Below, in pieces: positions 9,933 through 19,633 of a DNA stretch of 64,000 bases. Location of the stretch: NCBI GenBank assembly GCA_024403775.1, contig JAKSRE010000001.1, positions 62,001 through 126,000 on the forward strand, in the 5' to 3' direction. Both the position numbers and the translations under genes were made by a program. This DNA is from Clostridia bacterium. Its GTDB lineage: Bacteria > Bacillota > Clostridia > Saccharofermentanales > Saccharofermentanaceae. The first letter of the stretch is position 1. Each line of letters begins with the position of its first letter. Under the pieces are notes generated by a model, which was not told the DNA's origin, did not search any database, and saw only the letters and a program-made list of their open reading frames with translations.

Positions 9933-9958
9933 AAGCGTCTCCCGTAAAGGAGACGCTT
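9933..9958. terminator. Bidirectional intrinsic terminator
   Basis: A perfect 10-bp GC-rich stem (9933-9942 with 9949-9958) separates the convergent Cof hydrolase and LRR protein genes. A/T-rich tracts flank both sides. Confidence 0.8.
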
Positions 9959-9984
9959 AATTTATTGTGATTTATCTAAGTATA

Positions 9985-12900
9985 TTAGATTGTTCCTCTA
10001 ATGATACCGAAGCTCTCACAGATTGTTGTGTACTCAGCTGAATGAGCAAATCCACGGAATACATCCTCTCTGCTCATACCTGATGAAAGCTGCTCAAGCC
10101 AGTAGTTTAATCCGCCCTCATCTGCAGCACGACCCATAAATACATTGTAAAGTGTCTTTACGTAATCTGCATCAGATGTGTTTCTATTAATGAACTCTGG
10201 GCTGAAGAAGAAACCGTAACCTGCTGAAGCACCACTTGTCTGACCGTTAAGGAGCTGTGATACCCAACCAGACTGTCCGCCCTGATCTGGGAGACGGCCA
10301 AAGCACTTGCTGTAAAGTCTAGCTACGAAAGCATTTACGTTCTTCTGGCTGTTATAGTCAACACCCTGAACATAGAAACCTGTTGCGATTCCGTAATCAG
10401 AACAGAGGTTGAAGAACTCCTGTGAGTTTGCAAAACCAGCATATACTGCCTCACGTGAAGCACCCTCATTAAGCTGCTGTGTCCAACCAGCAAGACCTGT
10501 TGCATCTGGAGCACGGTTGAGGAATACATTATAGAGGAGTGTTACGAAAGTCTCATTTGAAACATTCTTGTTAATGAACTCTGGGCTGAAGAAGAAGCCG
10601 TAAGCTACATGAGCACCACAGATTGAACCTTCTTCAAGCTGATCTGCCCAACCAGCAAGGCCTGTTGCATCTGGTTCTCTCTCGAGTACCAATGAATAGC
10701 AACGTGTTACAAATCCTTCAAGCTGATCTCTGTCTACTTCTACTGGAGCAGTTGTTGGAGCAGCTGTTGGAGTATTATTTGTTGTTCTCTTAACTGCTAC
10801 TGCCTTAATTGTTATAGGACTAGTAAATGAAGAAGTATCAATTGTAATTGTTCCAGCATTCTTATCATAGCTTACATAAGAATTTACTGAAGCCCCAGTT
10901 GATGTATATGTTACATTTACTGAATCTGGCAATGAAAAACCGTATGCAGGTGAAAGTGTAACTGTATAACTCTTGTAGTTAAGGCTATAAGATTCTTCCT
11001 TAACATCTCTAAAATCAGATAAATCAAATGTAACCTGACCCTTGTAGTAAATATTACTCTTGTTATTCTTCTTAGAATTTACCCATCCGCCTTCATCATA
11101 ACCAGTTGACTTGAATGGAACATAAACATAAGTTACACCACCAAATGGATGGTTACCTGCTGTAAATCCTGTTGCCAAATCTGGAGCAGTTGCACTAGTA
11201 AATTCAACTGCCTTACAGTTAGAGAAAGCATTATTACCAAATACAGAAATTGTATTAGGGATTACGCAATTCTCAAGGCTAGTACATCCAGCAAATGAAT
11301 TCTGCTTAATCGTTGTAAGTGAAGAATTTGTTGGAAGCTTAAGTGTTGTAAGAGCAGCACACTTATTGAATGCAGCAACCTCAATATTGGTAATTGTGTT
11401 TGGCAAATCCAATGTAACAAAACCACATGAGGCAAATGAACTGTTACCGATATTTGTGATATTTGTAAAATCAAATGATGTAAGACTTGTACAACCATCA
11501 CACAAATGATCAGGAACAATATAAATAGAAGGATTAAGACTTAATGTCTTAAGTGAAGAACAATTACGGAAAACATAAGCGCCAACAGTAGTTGCCTTCT
11601 GAATATTTGTTACAGATGTAAGGCTAGAGCAGCCAGCAAATGCATAATCTGCGATAGTCTGAATGCCTACAGGAAGATTTACTACCTTAAGGCTAGTACA
11701 ATCCATACACATATTAACTGGGATTGTAAGAATCTGACTTGGAATTGAAAGTGATGTGAGTGATGTACACTTTGCAAAAGCAGAATCAGAAATTGTTGTC
11801 AAAGAAATTGGAAGAGAGATTGTTGACAAAGAAGTACAACCCTTAACCATATTCTTAGGAATCAATTTGATACCCTCAGGAATTCTGAGTGATGTCAAAG
11901 CCTGACAATCCATAAAAGCGCCTACACCAATAGTAATAAGCTTCTTGTTATCATCTGGCATTTTAACTGTCTTAAGGTTAATACAGCCTGCAAAAGCTGA
12001 ATCACCAATTGACTCAGCACTATTACCAATGCTGATAGAAGTGAGTGAAGAACAGTTATAGAAAGTATAACCTGGTACTGACTGAACGCTAGGTGACATT
12101 ACTACAGTTACAAGCTTATTACAATTCTGGAATGCCTTACCACCAAGAGTAATAACTGAATTAGGCATTGTAAAAGAAGTAAGACTAGAGCAGCCATTAA
12201 ATGCAGAATCACCGATAGTAACAAGTGATGTACCTACATCAATTGTCTGAAGACTTGTACAACCATCAAAAGCAGACTTCTGAATACTTTCTGTCTTTGA
12301 TGAAAGCTTTACAGTCTTCAATGAAGTACAACCTTTACAGAATGAATCAGCGATTGTTGTAACACCTTCTGGAATATTAAGACTTGCAAGGTTTGTACAA
12401 CCTGTAAATACGCCTGAACCCATTGTGACAAGTGAATCAGGAAGTGATACTGTAACAATTGAAGTATTCTTAAATGCTCCACTGCCTACAATAAATACAT
12501 TATCTGAAAGTTCAACTGCTGATTTACCTGGAGCACCAGCATAAGTAACTGTTGATAAAACTGAGCAGTTAGCAAACATATTGTCGCCAACAGCCTCAAA
12601 ATTCTTACCAAGTGTTACCTTTGAAAGTGATGTACAGTTTGCAAAACTACCATCAATACAAGTATAGAGGTAATCACCCAAAACAAGATTGGTAAGAGAA
12701 GTACAGCCATTGAATGAGTTCTTATCAAAAGAGAACAATGTGCCAACATTTAACTCCATCTTGAAATTCTGAAGAGAAGCACATCCCATAAATGCACCCT
12801 CACCGATAGCACGTATTCTTCTACCCAAAGCATCAACAGTATCTGGTGCCAAACCACCAGGCAAAGCACAAGTTGTTGGTCCCTGCTTATCGTTATGAAT

Positions 12901-13461
12901 ATACTTAAGCTGAACACAGCCCTTAAAAGCATTCTTACCGATATACTGTGTATCATTACTGAACATAACATCAGTAAGCTGAACATTACTCTCAAATGCA
13001 CTCTCACCAATATTAATACAACATGAAACATCAAGATCTACAAGACGACATTCCGCAAAACACTGTTTTGAAAGAGTTACTCCGCTCTTTGCCTTAAACA
13101 CAACATGCTCAAGACCACTACAATTGAAGAAAGCCTTCTCTCCAATGAAAGTAATAGACTCTGGAATAATAAATGTTTTTGTAGCATCAGCATCCATCAA
13201 AGCTTCCTGAGCAATACCAGAAACAGTATATTTGGTATTACCATAAGTTACTGTTGAAGGCAAAGTATATTCGCCTTTCATTGCTGAAGTACTAGTGAAG
13301 TTAGTAATATATACTGTGTTGTCCTTTTGAATCTTGTAGCCAAATGTACCAACAGTAAAGTCTGGCTTAACCTGTACAGCAAATACAGAAGCTGGCATAC
13401 AAAGAACAAGAACAATAGTACAAACCAAAACGCCTAAGCATTTTTTTAATTTGCCCTGCAT
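9985..13461 (-). CDS. Secreted BspA-like leucine-rich-repeat protein with C-terminal DUF4214 domains
   Basis: The 1158-residue protein starts with a signal peptide (basic start, hydrophobic core, cut expected after VFA near residue 28). About 25 LRR_5/BspA repeats of the form F-x-G-C-x-S-L follow to roughly residue 790. Then come an Ig-like or adhesive stretch and a TPTAAPTTAPVEV linker. The C-terminal ~245 residues hold two tandem DUF4214 units (LEREPDATGLAGW, then FGRLPDQGGQSGW), each made of two similar halves. DUF4214 is common on Lachnospiraceae surface and secreted proteins, with an unclear attachment role. No LPXTG motif is present. A strong GGAGG precedes the ATG. It is monocistronic. 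Confidence 0.85.
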   Translation of the reverse strand: MQGKLKKCLGVLVCTIVLVLCMPASVFAVQVKPDFTVGTFGYKIQKDNTVYITNFTSTSAMKGEYTLPSTVTYGNTKYTVSGIAQEALMDADATKTFIIPESITFIGEKAFFNCSGLEHVVFKAKSGVTLSKQCFAECRLVDLDVSCCINIGESAFESNVQLTDVMFSNDTQYIGKNAFKGCVQLKYIHNDKQGPTTCALPGGLAPDTVDALGRRIRAIGEGAFMGCASLQNFKMELNVGTLFSFDKNSFNGCTSLTNLVLGDYLYTCIDGSFANCTSLSKVTLGKNFEAVGDNMFANCSVLSTVTYAGAPGKSAVELSDNVFIVGSGAFKNTSIVTVSLPDSLVTMGSGVFTGCTNLASLNIPEGVTTIADSFCKGCTSLKTVKLSSKTESIQKSAFDGCTSLQTIDVGTSLVTIGDSAFNGCSSLTSFTMPNSVITLGGKAFQNCNKLVTVVMSPSVQSVPGYTFYNCSSLTSISIGNSAESIGDSAFAGCINLKTVKMPDDNKKLITIGVGAFMDCQALTSLRIPEGIKLIPKNMVKGCTSLSTISLPISLTTISDSAFAKCTSLTSLSIPSQILTIPVNMCMDCTSLKVVNLPVGIQTIADYAFAGCSSLTSVTNIQKATTVGAYVFRNCSSLKTLSLNPSIYIVPDHLCDGCTSLTSFDFTNITNIGNSSFASCGFVTLDLPNTITNIEVAAFNKCAALTTLKLPTNSSLTTIKQNSFAGCTSLENCVIPNTISVFGNNAFSNCKAVEFTSATAPDLATGFTAGNHPFGGVTYVYVPFKSTGYDEGGWVNSKKNNKSNIYYKGQVTFDLSDFRDVKEESYSLNYKSYTVTLSPAYGFSLPDSVNVTYTSTGASVNSYVSYDKNAGTITIDTSSFTSPITIKAVAVKRTTNNTPTAAPTTAPVEVDRDQLEGFVTRCYSLVLEREPDATGLAGWADQLEEGSICGAHVAYGFFFSPEFINKNVSNETFVTLLYNVFLNRAPDATGLAGWTQQLNEGASREAVYAGFANSQEFFNLCSDYGIATGFYVQGVDYNSQKNVNAFVARLYSKCFGRLPDQGGQSGWVSQLLNGQTSGASAGYGFFFSPEFINRNTSDADYVKTLYNVFMGRAADEGGLNYWLEQLSSGMSREDVFRGFAHSAEYTTICESFGIIRGTI

Positions 13462-13762
13462 AATAAATCCTCCCTCTATTAGTAATTATTTAATAGCAAA
13501 TTACCATTATTCTACCATCTGTCAACAAAAAATAATATAGGTTTATGAGATTTATTAACTATTTGTAAATTTCTTTTCGAGAAGAAATAGAGTATCTATT
13601 TTGCTTTTTACGCTAATTACGTAAAGATATGTTTGGTATTAGTCAGAAATCGCGGCTTGTAATTAATATAAACAAAAATATTTATGTAATATGAAAATCA
13701 TTTCGCATAATAAAAAAGCACCTGCCAAATCGACAGGTGCAAACGTATCTGCTTTTTAATTA
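13462..13762. other. Gene-free stretch upstream of the LRR protein gene
   Basis: This AT-rich intergenic stretch of about 300 bp should hold the LRR gene promoter at its left end. The terminator of the TPR/DUF6273 gene is at its right end. I see no open frame or repeat in it. Confidence 0.5.
13718..13740 (-). terminator. Intrinsic terminator of the TPR/DUF6273 gene
   Basis: A 7-bp stem GCACCTG/CAGGTGC has an A run on its left side, which gives a U tract in the leftward transcript. Confidence 0.75.
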
Positions 13763-15310
13763 TTACTTAACGTCAACCCACATTGCTGGTCTTACTCCAC
13801 AAGCAGCACTTACATAGTCACCATCAAGATAGATCTGACCATCGTTAGCAACACGTGCAGCAAATGATGCAAACTCACCTGGAGTTCTAAGCCACCACCA
13901 GCCATCGATTGCTCTGGCACCAACATTGTCAAAATAATCTACAGCATCCTTATAGCTGAATAAGAAAATCTTATCCTCTGTACTGTTTCCACCTGATGTT
14001 GCATAAGTAATGTTATCTGGATTCTCAAGAGTTGTTGTAGTGATTCTGTTCTGAATTGGTGTTGTAAATGATGCATAGAAATCATTATTAAGCCAGGTAC
14101 GAAGTGAACAGTTCTCCCAGTCAACAGTCTGGAAAGAATCATTATAAGGCATATATGTTACGTCAGTATTTGACAAGATAAGAACTTTACCATCCTCTTT
14201 TGCCATAACTGTCCAAGTATAGTCACCTACTGTAACTGTATCACCAACAGAAGCATTCTTAAGTGATTCAACCTGAGCATTAGCTGTATTATTCTCTTCC
14301 TTAACTGCCTTAAGATTAGCAAGTTCCAATGCACGGTTATATGCATCATTATAATTTCCAAGGCTGTAAAAGATATTGATAGCTTCTTCATACTTTTCTT
14401 CGTTAGCGAGCATCTGGCCATACTGGAACTTACAGTAGTTTACCTGCTCAACAGAATCCTTATAGTCACCAAGTGCACGGAAACTCTCAGCAGCAGCAAT
14501 GAACTGCATATTATTCTTGAGTTCTTCTGCCTTTTTATATGCCATCTGTGGCTTTATATACAAAATGCCGCAAACAATTCCTGCGATTATTGCAATAACG
14601 GCTGGAATTGCTATACAGATAATTGTGATTTCCTTACGCTTCTGCTTTGCAAGGAGACTTACTTCATTCTTACGAGCCTCTCTGATAGCATCAAGATTCT
14701 TCTGAGCCTGAAGTTTAAGAGCATCTGCATCAGACCAACCTGAGATAGAATCAAAACCATTAATAGCGGCAATAAGAAGCTCTTCATTTGAGCTGTTCAT
14801 CTTCATCTTTGCTTCCTTATAAACAGCAAATTTCTCTGTCTCACTTGCCTGCTTTGTACAATCATTAAAGAGCTTGGAGCTGTCCTTGTAATCCTTGATT
14901 GTAGCAAAAATGTCAGCTGCTCTCTTATAGTCATTCGCCTGACGGGCACTGTTCATTATCTTAAGTGCATCAAGATACTTATTATGCTTCTCTTTGTCTT
15001 CTGGTTTAACTAATTCGATATTTCTAACTTCTTCTGGAATAAGATTAGTACCACCGAATCTTACAAGATTCTGGTAATTCTCGGAAGTTACAATGTCGCG
15101 ACCCTTAAGTTCAATTGGAGTCTTTACACCTTTCTCAATAAGAAGGAGTCCAAGAAAAGCCTGTGGATTTGATGGATCTACTTCAAGTACCTTCTCATAG
15201 TATTCTTTTGCATTAGCAAATTCGCCCTTCTCAAGGTACATTTCTGCTCTACCAAGGTGAAGATTAGCGCCAACGCCAAAAATTGGTTTCTTTTCATTCT
15301 CATCAGCCAT
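13763..15310 (-). CDS. TPR - transmembrane - DUF6273 protein
   Basis: The 515-residue protein has a cytoplasmic TPR-like start (about 15-50, EKGEFANAKEYYEKVLEVDP) followed by helical repeats to about 225. One membrane helix lies at about 228-252, then two more TPR-like helical hairpins outside. The C-terminal DUF6273 domain (about 355-513) has WTVMAKEDGKVLILS, SLRTWLNNDFYASFT and the closing GVRPAMWV. DUF6273 is frequent at the ends of Lachnospiraceae surface proteins and is thought to be a sugar-binding or fimbrial-type module. Joining cytoplasmic TPRs to an external domain suggests a signalling or assembly role, which is inference. It is monocistronic. Confidence 0.75.
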   Translation of the reverse strand: MADENEKKPIFGVGANLHLGRAEMYLEKGEFANAKEYYEKVLEVDPSNPQAFLGLLLIEKGVKTPIELKGRDIVTSENYQNLVRFGGTNLIPEEVRNIELVKPEDKEKHNKYLDALKIMNSARQANDYKRAADIFATIKDYKDSSKLFNDCTKQASETEKFAVYKEAKMKMNSSNEELLIAAINGFDSISGWSDADALKLQAQKNLDAIREARKNEVSLLAKQKRKEITIICIAIPAVIAIIAGIVCGILYIKPQMAYKKAEELKNNMQFIAAAESFRALGDYKDSVEQVNYCKFQYGQMLANEEKYEEAINIFYSLGNYNDAYNRALELANLKAVKEENNTANAQVESLKNASVGDTVTVGDYTWTVMAKEDGKVLILSNTDVTYMPYNDSFQTVDWENCSLRTWLNNDFYASFTTPIQNRITTTTLENPDNITYATSGGNSTEDKIFLFSYKDAVDYFDNVGARAIDGWWWLRTPGEFASFAARVANDGQIYLDGDYVSAACGVRPAMWVDVK

Positions 15311-15588
15311 TTAAGTCACTCTCCCAAGTAATACATTAATCTTTTTTCTACCTAGTACATTCTAATAGGAAAGAAATCAAATATCGAGAAGACAAAATTA
15401 CCAATATTTTTACCATAAGTAATATGGTATCGTGCAAATTGCGCCATTTACGGAATATTTTAGCAATTTATGACAACTTTTCGAAAAGCAGATTGATACA
15501 TATCAAATATATTTATCAAAACATTAGAAGGATGCCAAACCTGCATATTTTATGATAAAATAGATGCATTGTTTTTTAGGAGGATATT

Positions 15589-16527
15589 ATGAAAAGATTA
15601 ACTAAGAAAGTTCTCGTACTTGTTACAGCGGTAGTTATGGCTGCAATTATTTCGGGCTGCGAGATGTTAGCCGTTACAGATATTGTAATTAACAAAGACG
15701 GAAGTTCCAAGATAACAACAGACGTTCTCATGGACGAAGATCTTGCAGAGATGTTCTCTGACAGCGGTGATGCTGATGATTTGGAAGAAGTTGAACGTGG
15801 AAAGGACACATATTACTCTTCTGGCGAGGGCGAGACAGAGAAGTTCAAGACTATCGACGATCTCGTTGAATTCCTTGAGGAAGAGATGAGCATGGAAGAT
15901 GTAGAGGTTACTACCAGAAGCTTTAAGGCAACAATTATCACTGAAGAGCAGACTGATGATATGCTTGATGGTGATTATACTTCTGATGAGCTTCTCGAAA
16001 ATGATGTTGGAATCTCTCTTGAGTTCACAGTTACATTCCCTTATAAGGTAACAGATACAAACGGTGATCTCTCTGATGACAAGAAGACAGTAACATGGGA
16101 AATCGATTATGATGACGATGAAGTAGAAGTATATGCAACATGTAAGAGCCCTATTCTTACGTATATCCTGATTGCTGTTGGTGTTATTGTTCTTATCGCA
16201 ATTGTCGTAGCTGTTGTTACTTTAATTATCAAGGGTAAAAAGAAGTCTGATGACGATGATGAAGAGTTGTTTGGATCTGCTTTTAGTTCTGAAGTAAAAC
16301 CTAGTGCTCCTTCTGCCTTCGCTCCAGATGCTCAGGCTGCTGCACCTAGTCAGGACGATTATTCAAGATTTGCACCAGCACCTGCTGCTCCAGCTACACC
16401 AGTAGCACCTGTTGCAGAGCCTGCTGCTCCAGTTGCACCAGTTTCTCCATTTGCACCTGCTGCTCCTGCTGCTCCTGCTACTCCAGCTGAGCCAGTAACT
16501 CCAGCAAATCCTGATTCACAGATGTGA
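15589..16527 (+). CDS. LppM-like lipoprotein with a C-terminal membrane helix and Ala/Pro-rich tail
   Basis: The 312-residue protein begins with a lipoprotein signal peptide whose lipobox ends at Cys24 (IISGC). The next ~160 residues resemble the LppM domain seen in actinobacterial and clostridial lipoproteins. A membrane helix (about 189-214) is followed by KGKKK and an acidic DDDDEE patch. The last ~80 residues are almost wholly Ala, Pro and Val repeats. If both anchors are used, the domain sits outside, held at both ends, with the Ala/Pro tail in the cytoplasm. AGGAGG lies 6-7 nt before the ATG. The function is unknown. Confidence 0.75.
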   Translation: MKRLTKKVLVLVTAVVMAAIISGCEMLAVTDIVINKDGSSKITTDVLMDEDLAEMFSDSGDADDLEEVERGKDTYYSSGEGETEKFKTIDDLVEFLEEEMSMEDVEVTTRSFKATIITEEQTDDMLDGDYTSDELLENDVGISLEFTVTFPYKVTDTNGDLSDDKKTVTWEIDYDDDEVEVYATCKSPILTYILIAVGVIVLIAIVVAVVTLIIKGKKKSDDDDEELFGSAFSSEVKPSAPSAFAPDAQAAAPSQDDYSRFAPAPAAPATPVAPVAEPAAPVAPVSPFAPAAPAAPATPAEPVTPANPDSQM

Positions 16528-16556
16528 TATTGTAAAAATCAATAGTTATTATAAAA

Positions 16557-16590
16557 GCTGCCTCAAAATCACTTTTGAGGCAGCCTTTTT
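16557..16590 (+). terminator. Intrinsic terminator of the LppM-like gene
   Basis: A 12-bp perfect stem (16557-16568 with 16573-16584), a 4-nt loop and a T5 tract. It may also serve the convergent acetyltransferase gene. Confidence 0.9.
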
Positions 16591-16662
16591 ATTTCAGATT
16601 ATTCTATTAACTAAAATGGCTGATTTACATAACAGCCTGTAAAAACTGAATACTAAACAAAA

Positions 16663-17178
16663 TCAGCGCAAAATCTCAAGTTCAACGATTTTCCACTTCT
16701 CACCATCTACCATGGCAAAGAACTCTTCATCAGAATCAATCTCATTAAAGCCAATTGATTTGTAGCAATGATAGGCAGGCTGATTATTCTCAAATACGCC
16801 AATAGTGATTCTGTCAACCTTTAAAATATTGAAGGCATACTCTATAGCAAGTTTTAACATTTCCTTGCCATATCCCTTGCCTCTCTTATTAGAATCAACT
16901 ATTACCCAGCCAAAGCGCAAATTCTTATTATCGCCATTTGTATATCTCATAATAAAGTGACCTACAACCCCTGTCTCATCAAAGGCGATCATTGGATAGA
17001 AGTTATCTTCCTCAACACAGTCACCGTTATTATTAAAATATTTATCGTTAATAGTATTCTCATCTATAGGATAGGATCCAAAATGATCGCCACCCCAGCG
17101 TTCAAATGTCTCTTTTGTATTAAGCCAGGAAATAATTTTTCTGGCATCACACTTTTTATATGGTCTAAGTCTTAACAT
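16663..17178 (-). CDS. GNAT family N-acetyltransferase
   Basis: The 171-residue single-domain acetyltransferase is of the RimJ/RimL type. It shows the N-terminal LRPYKKCDARKIISWLN block, the acetyl-CoA binding segment RGKGYGKEMLKLAIEYAF (R-G-x-G-Y-G) and NQPAYHCYKSIGF near the end. The substrate is unknown. It begins 9 bp after the xpt stop with AGAGGA before the ATG, so it is probably the second gene of an xpt transcript. Confidence 0.88.
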   Translation of the reverse strand: MLRLRPYKKCDARKIISWLNTKETFERWGGDHFGSYPIDENTINDKYFNNNGDCVEEDNFYPMIAFDETGVVGHFIMRYTNGDNKNLRFGWVIVDSNKRGKGYGKEMLKLAIEYAFNILKVDRITIGVFENNQPAYHCYKSIGFNEIDSDEEFFAMVDGEKWKIVELEILR

Positions 17179-17187
17179 AAAAATCCT

Positions 17188-17769
17188 CTACTGTTCTCTA
17201 AACTTAACCTCACCTGTAGCAGGGTCCATACCCTCTACAATAGCAAGTGACTCGAGCTGATAACCCAGATTACGAATCATCTGTCCGCCCATCTGGAAGC
17301 CCTTCTCGATTGCAATTCCTATTCCCTCAACTGTTCCACCTGCCTGGTTAACAATTGAGATTAATCCCTGTAATGCGCAACCATTAGCAAGGAAGTCATC
17401 GATAATGAGCACATGGTCATCAGAAGTTAAGAAACTCTTAGACACAATAACCTGATTCTTACGTTTGTGTGTAAAAGACTCAACCTCTGCGATATAAACA
17501 TCACCATCGATATTTATGCTCTTTGCTTTCTTTGCAAAGACGACAGGAACGTTGAAATGTCTTGCGACGACGCATGCAATACCTATACCTGATGCCTCGA
17601 TTGTAAGAATCTTATTTATGTTCTTACCTTCGAATCGCTTCTTAAACTCAGCACCCATCTGATCAAAAAGATTGATGTCCATCTGATGGTTAAGAAAACT
17701 GTCAACCTTAAGTACATTGCCCTCTTTAACTACACCGTCTCTTGCAATTCTTTCTTCTAGACAATTCAT
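17188..17769 (-). CDS. xpt: Xanthine phosphoribosyltransferase
   Basis: The enzyme converts xanthine and PRPP to XMP for purine salvage. The 193-residue length is standard for Xpt. [24 protein letters not shown] and the PRPP loop [14 protein letters not shown] are diagnostic. Many Firmicute xpt genes lie behind a purine riboswitch. The 112 bp upstream here show none of its conserved core, so I see no such control. The start at 17769 has GGAGAG 6 nt upstream. Confidence 0.92.
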   Translation of the reverse strand: MNCLEERIARDGVVKEGNVLKVDSFLNHQMDINLFDQMGAEFKKRFEGKNINKILTIEASGIGIACVVARHFNVPVVFAKKAKSINIDGDVYIAEVESFTHKRKNQVIVSKSFLTSDDHVLIIDDFLANGCALQGLISIVNQAGGTVEGIGIAIEKGFQMGGQMIRNLGYQLESLAIVEGMDPATGEVKFREQ

Positions 17770-17881
17770 ACGTTCTCTCCTTTACTACAACAAACAAATA
17801 AATAAAAGATTTTTCCATTATACTTCGTTCGGAATCTATAATCATCTACTTTTTATAAAAACCTCTGTAAAAAGCAAGCCA

Positions 17882-18505
17882 TCATACAATTCTCTGATAA
17901 TAAAAGCAGGCAAGCTGTGTTCTGTCTCTTAAATCAAGTTTGGACAAAACTGAACTCATAAGATTACGAACTGTTCCCTCACCAAGAAACATCTTATTTG
18001 CAATCTCTTTATTAGATAATCCTTCTGCAACCAATTCTACAAGTTCGCGTTCCTTTGGAGTAATGTCATAGTCCTCCCACTTAAACTTCTCAGTTCTGTT
18101 CATTAAATTAGGGAGACGTTCAACTATCTTGCCTCCAAAAACAGTCTGACCGCCATAAACAGCTTTAACGCTGTCACTTAGTGAAGCACAATCCTGCTTC
18201 AGTACATAGCCATGTGCACCAACTTTAAGTGCACGGTTAATATATTCATCATCAAGAAATGTCGTCAGAAGGATAACTTTGGCATCAGGATCAAGCTTTA
18301 AAATCTCTTCTGTTGCCGTAAGTCCATCAGTGTCCTCCATTCTGATATCAGACAACACCACATCAGGCTTAATCTCACGATATGCCTCGATTGCTTCTCT
18401 TCCGCTTTGACAAAGTTTATCAACTGTTATATCCGGATCCTGCTCAAGAATAATCTTAAGGGACTGTGTTACCAGTGGATCATCATCTACAATCATTAAT
18501 CTCAT
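17882..18505 (-). CDS. NarL/LuxR-family response regulator
   Basis: The receiver domain holds the acidic pocket VDDDP at residues 6-10, the phosphoacceptor Asp53 (VVLSDIRM), Thr (LLTTF) and Lys (YVLKQD). A LuxR-type helix-turn-helix follows (LTPKERELVELVAEGLSNKEIA form). The ATG at 18505 is preferred because GGAG lies 6 nt upstream; a TTG 12 nt earlier is open. It directly follows its histidine kinase gene and probably controls the ABC exporter encoded upstream in the same transcript. Confidence 0.93.
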   Translation of the reverse strand: MRLMIVDDDPLVTQSLKIILEQDPDITVDKLCQSGREAIEAYREIKPDVVLSDIRMEDTDGLTATEEILKLDPDAKVILLTTFLDDEYINRALKVGAHGYVLKQDCASLSDSVKAVYGGQTVFGGKIVERLPNLMNRTEKFKWEDYDITPKERELVELVAEGLSNKEIANKMFLGEGTVRNLMSSVLSKLDLRDRTQLACFYYQRIV

Positions 18506-18517
18506 ATTTTTCTCCAA

Positions 18518-19633
18518 TCAGCCTTTCTTAGGTATTGTGGTAATTACTGTAAAGCCATTATCTCCGCCAGTAATATTCACTCGGCCTCCGAGGCCTTCTG
18601 CTCTTGAATTAATATTACTTAATCCTATTCCATGATCTCCACCCAGTGTGGCAAAATCTGAACCAGAGGACAACTCTATCGGCTTTGACTTACCGTTATC
18701 ATAGACTTTTATTCGCCAGAAAGTCACATTCTCAACAACTTCAATTTTTACAGAATCACCATTACTGTGCTTCGAAATATTAGTAATGCACTCTTTTACG
18801 ATACCAAGAACCTGAAGTTTAATCTCATTAGGAACCGGCGATTCAAGCGAAGTTGTAACCTGTACATCAAACCTATCTTTAAGGGTAGACGACAATTCAT
18901 TTATTCCTATGGATAAATCTATCGAATCATCATGAAGTTCATGCACGCTTCGCCTTATATTAGTCATCGCCTCATTAATTGTGGTATTTACCCCTTCAAG
19001 ATATGGCTTAATCTTCTCATCTTTATTTATAACCAGAATTGCCTGCATCTGAACTACAGCTCGCGTAAGCATGTGGCCTACATTATCATGTATCTCTCTT
19101 GCAATTCTGTTACGTTCCTTTAGTCTCGCAGTATAAATCTCCGAATCAGTTTTCTCTCTAAGTTCCCGTCTCTTACGGGCATTATTTAATGCTTCCTGTC
19201 TCGCCTCATCGAAAAGAGAAGTTGACCTGTTAATAACTTTCTCATAATAGGCTGTCTTAAATGCTATATAGCAGGCTACGCCTGACAATATGAGAGTTAC
19301 GACTCCAACGTCAAAAGATTTGGAGGACCAGAGAGCGATTAATAGAAGAATGAAGGAAACGATTAAGTTATGCTTTTCGAGCCTTCTTACAAAAATATAG
19401 ATGATGGATGGAACGGCGATTACCGCAATAGGATAAAAAGAAGCCGCGACAACTTCTATTGCTGCAAAAACAAATGGCAGATATTTTGACTTAAATAGTT
19501 CGTCCACTGCCACGACAATAATGGCGCACAAAACCACACAGACATGAATAGCCATCACGGTATCTGTCAGAAGAACCGTGGCGGCTATTATCGTTAATAC
19601 TACTATTATCTTATCTATAATCTCTGAAGTCAT
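18518..19633 (-). CDS. Sensor histidine kinase (HisKA_3 type)
   Basis: The 371-residue kinase has about five N-terminal membrane segments with very short loops (1-125), so no large external sensor domain. A helical linker leads to the dimerisation/phosphotransfer motif RIAREIHDNVGHMLTR with His182. The HATPase_c domain ends in GDHGIGLSNINSRAEGLGG. This intramembrane-sensing layout is typical of kinases that respond to cell-envelope stress or to activity of a partner transporter. Its ATG overlaps the preceding permease stop by 4 nt and it is followed at once by the regulator gene. Confidence 0.92.
   Translation of the reverse strand: MTSEIIDKIIVVLTIIAATVLLTDTVMAIHVCVVLCAIIVVAVDELFKSKYLPFVFAAIEVVAASFYPIAVIAVPSIIYIFVRRLEKHNLIVSFILLLIALWSSKSFDVGVVTLILSGVACYIAFKTAYYEKVINRSTSLFDEARQEALNNARKRRELREKTDSEIYTARLKERNRIAREIHDNVGHMLTRAVVQMQAILVINKDEKIKPYLEGVNTTINEAMTNIRRSVHELHDDSIDLSIGINELSSTLKDRFDVQVTTSLESPVPNEIKLQVLGIVKECITNISKHSNGDSVKIEVVENVTFWRIKVYDNGKSKPIELSSGSDFATLGGDHGIGLSNINSRAEGLGGRVNITGGDNGFTVITTIPKKG

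Noticed and set aside
17770..17881. Purine riboswitch before xpt
   Set aside because: The conserved junction and loop sequences are absent, and the region is only 112 bp with no alternative hairpins.
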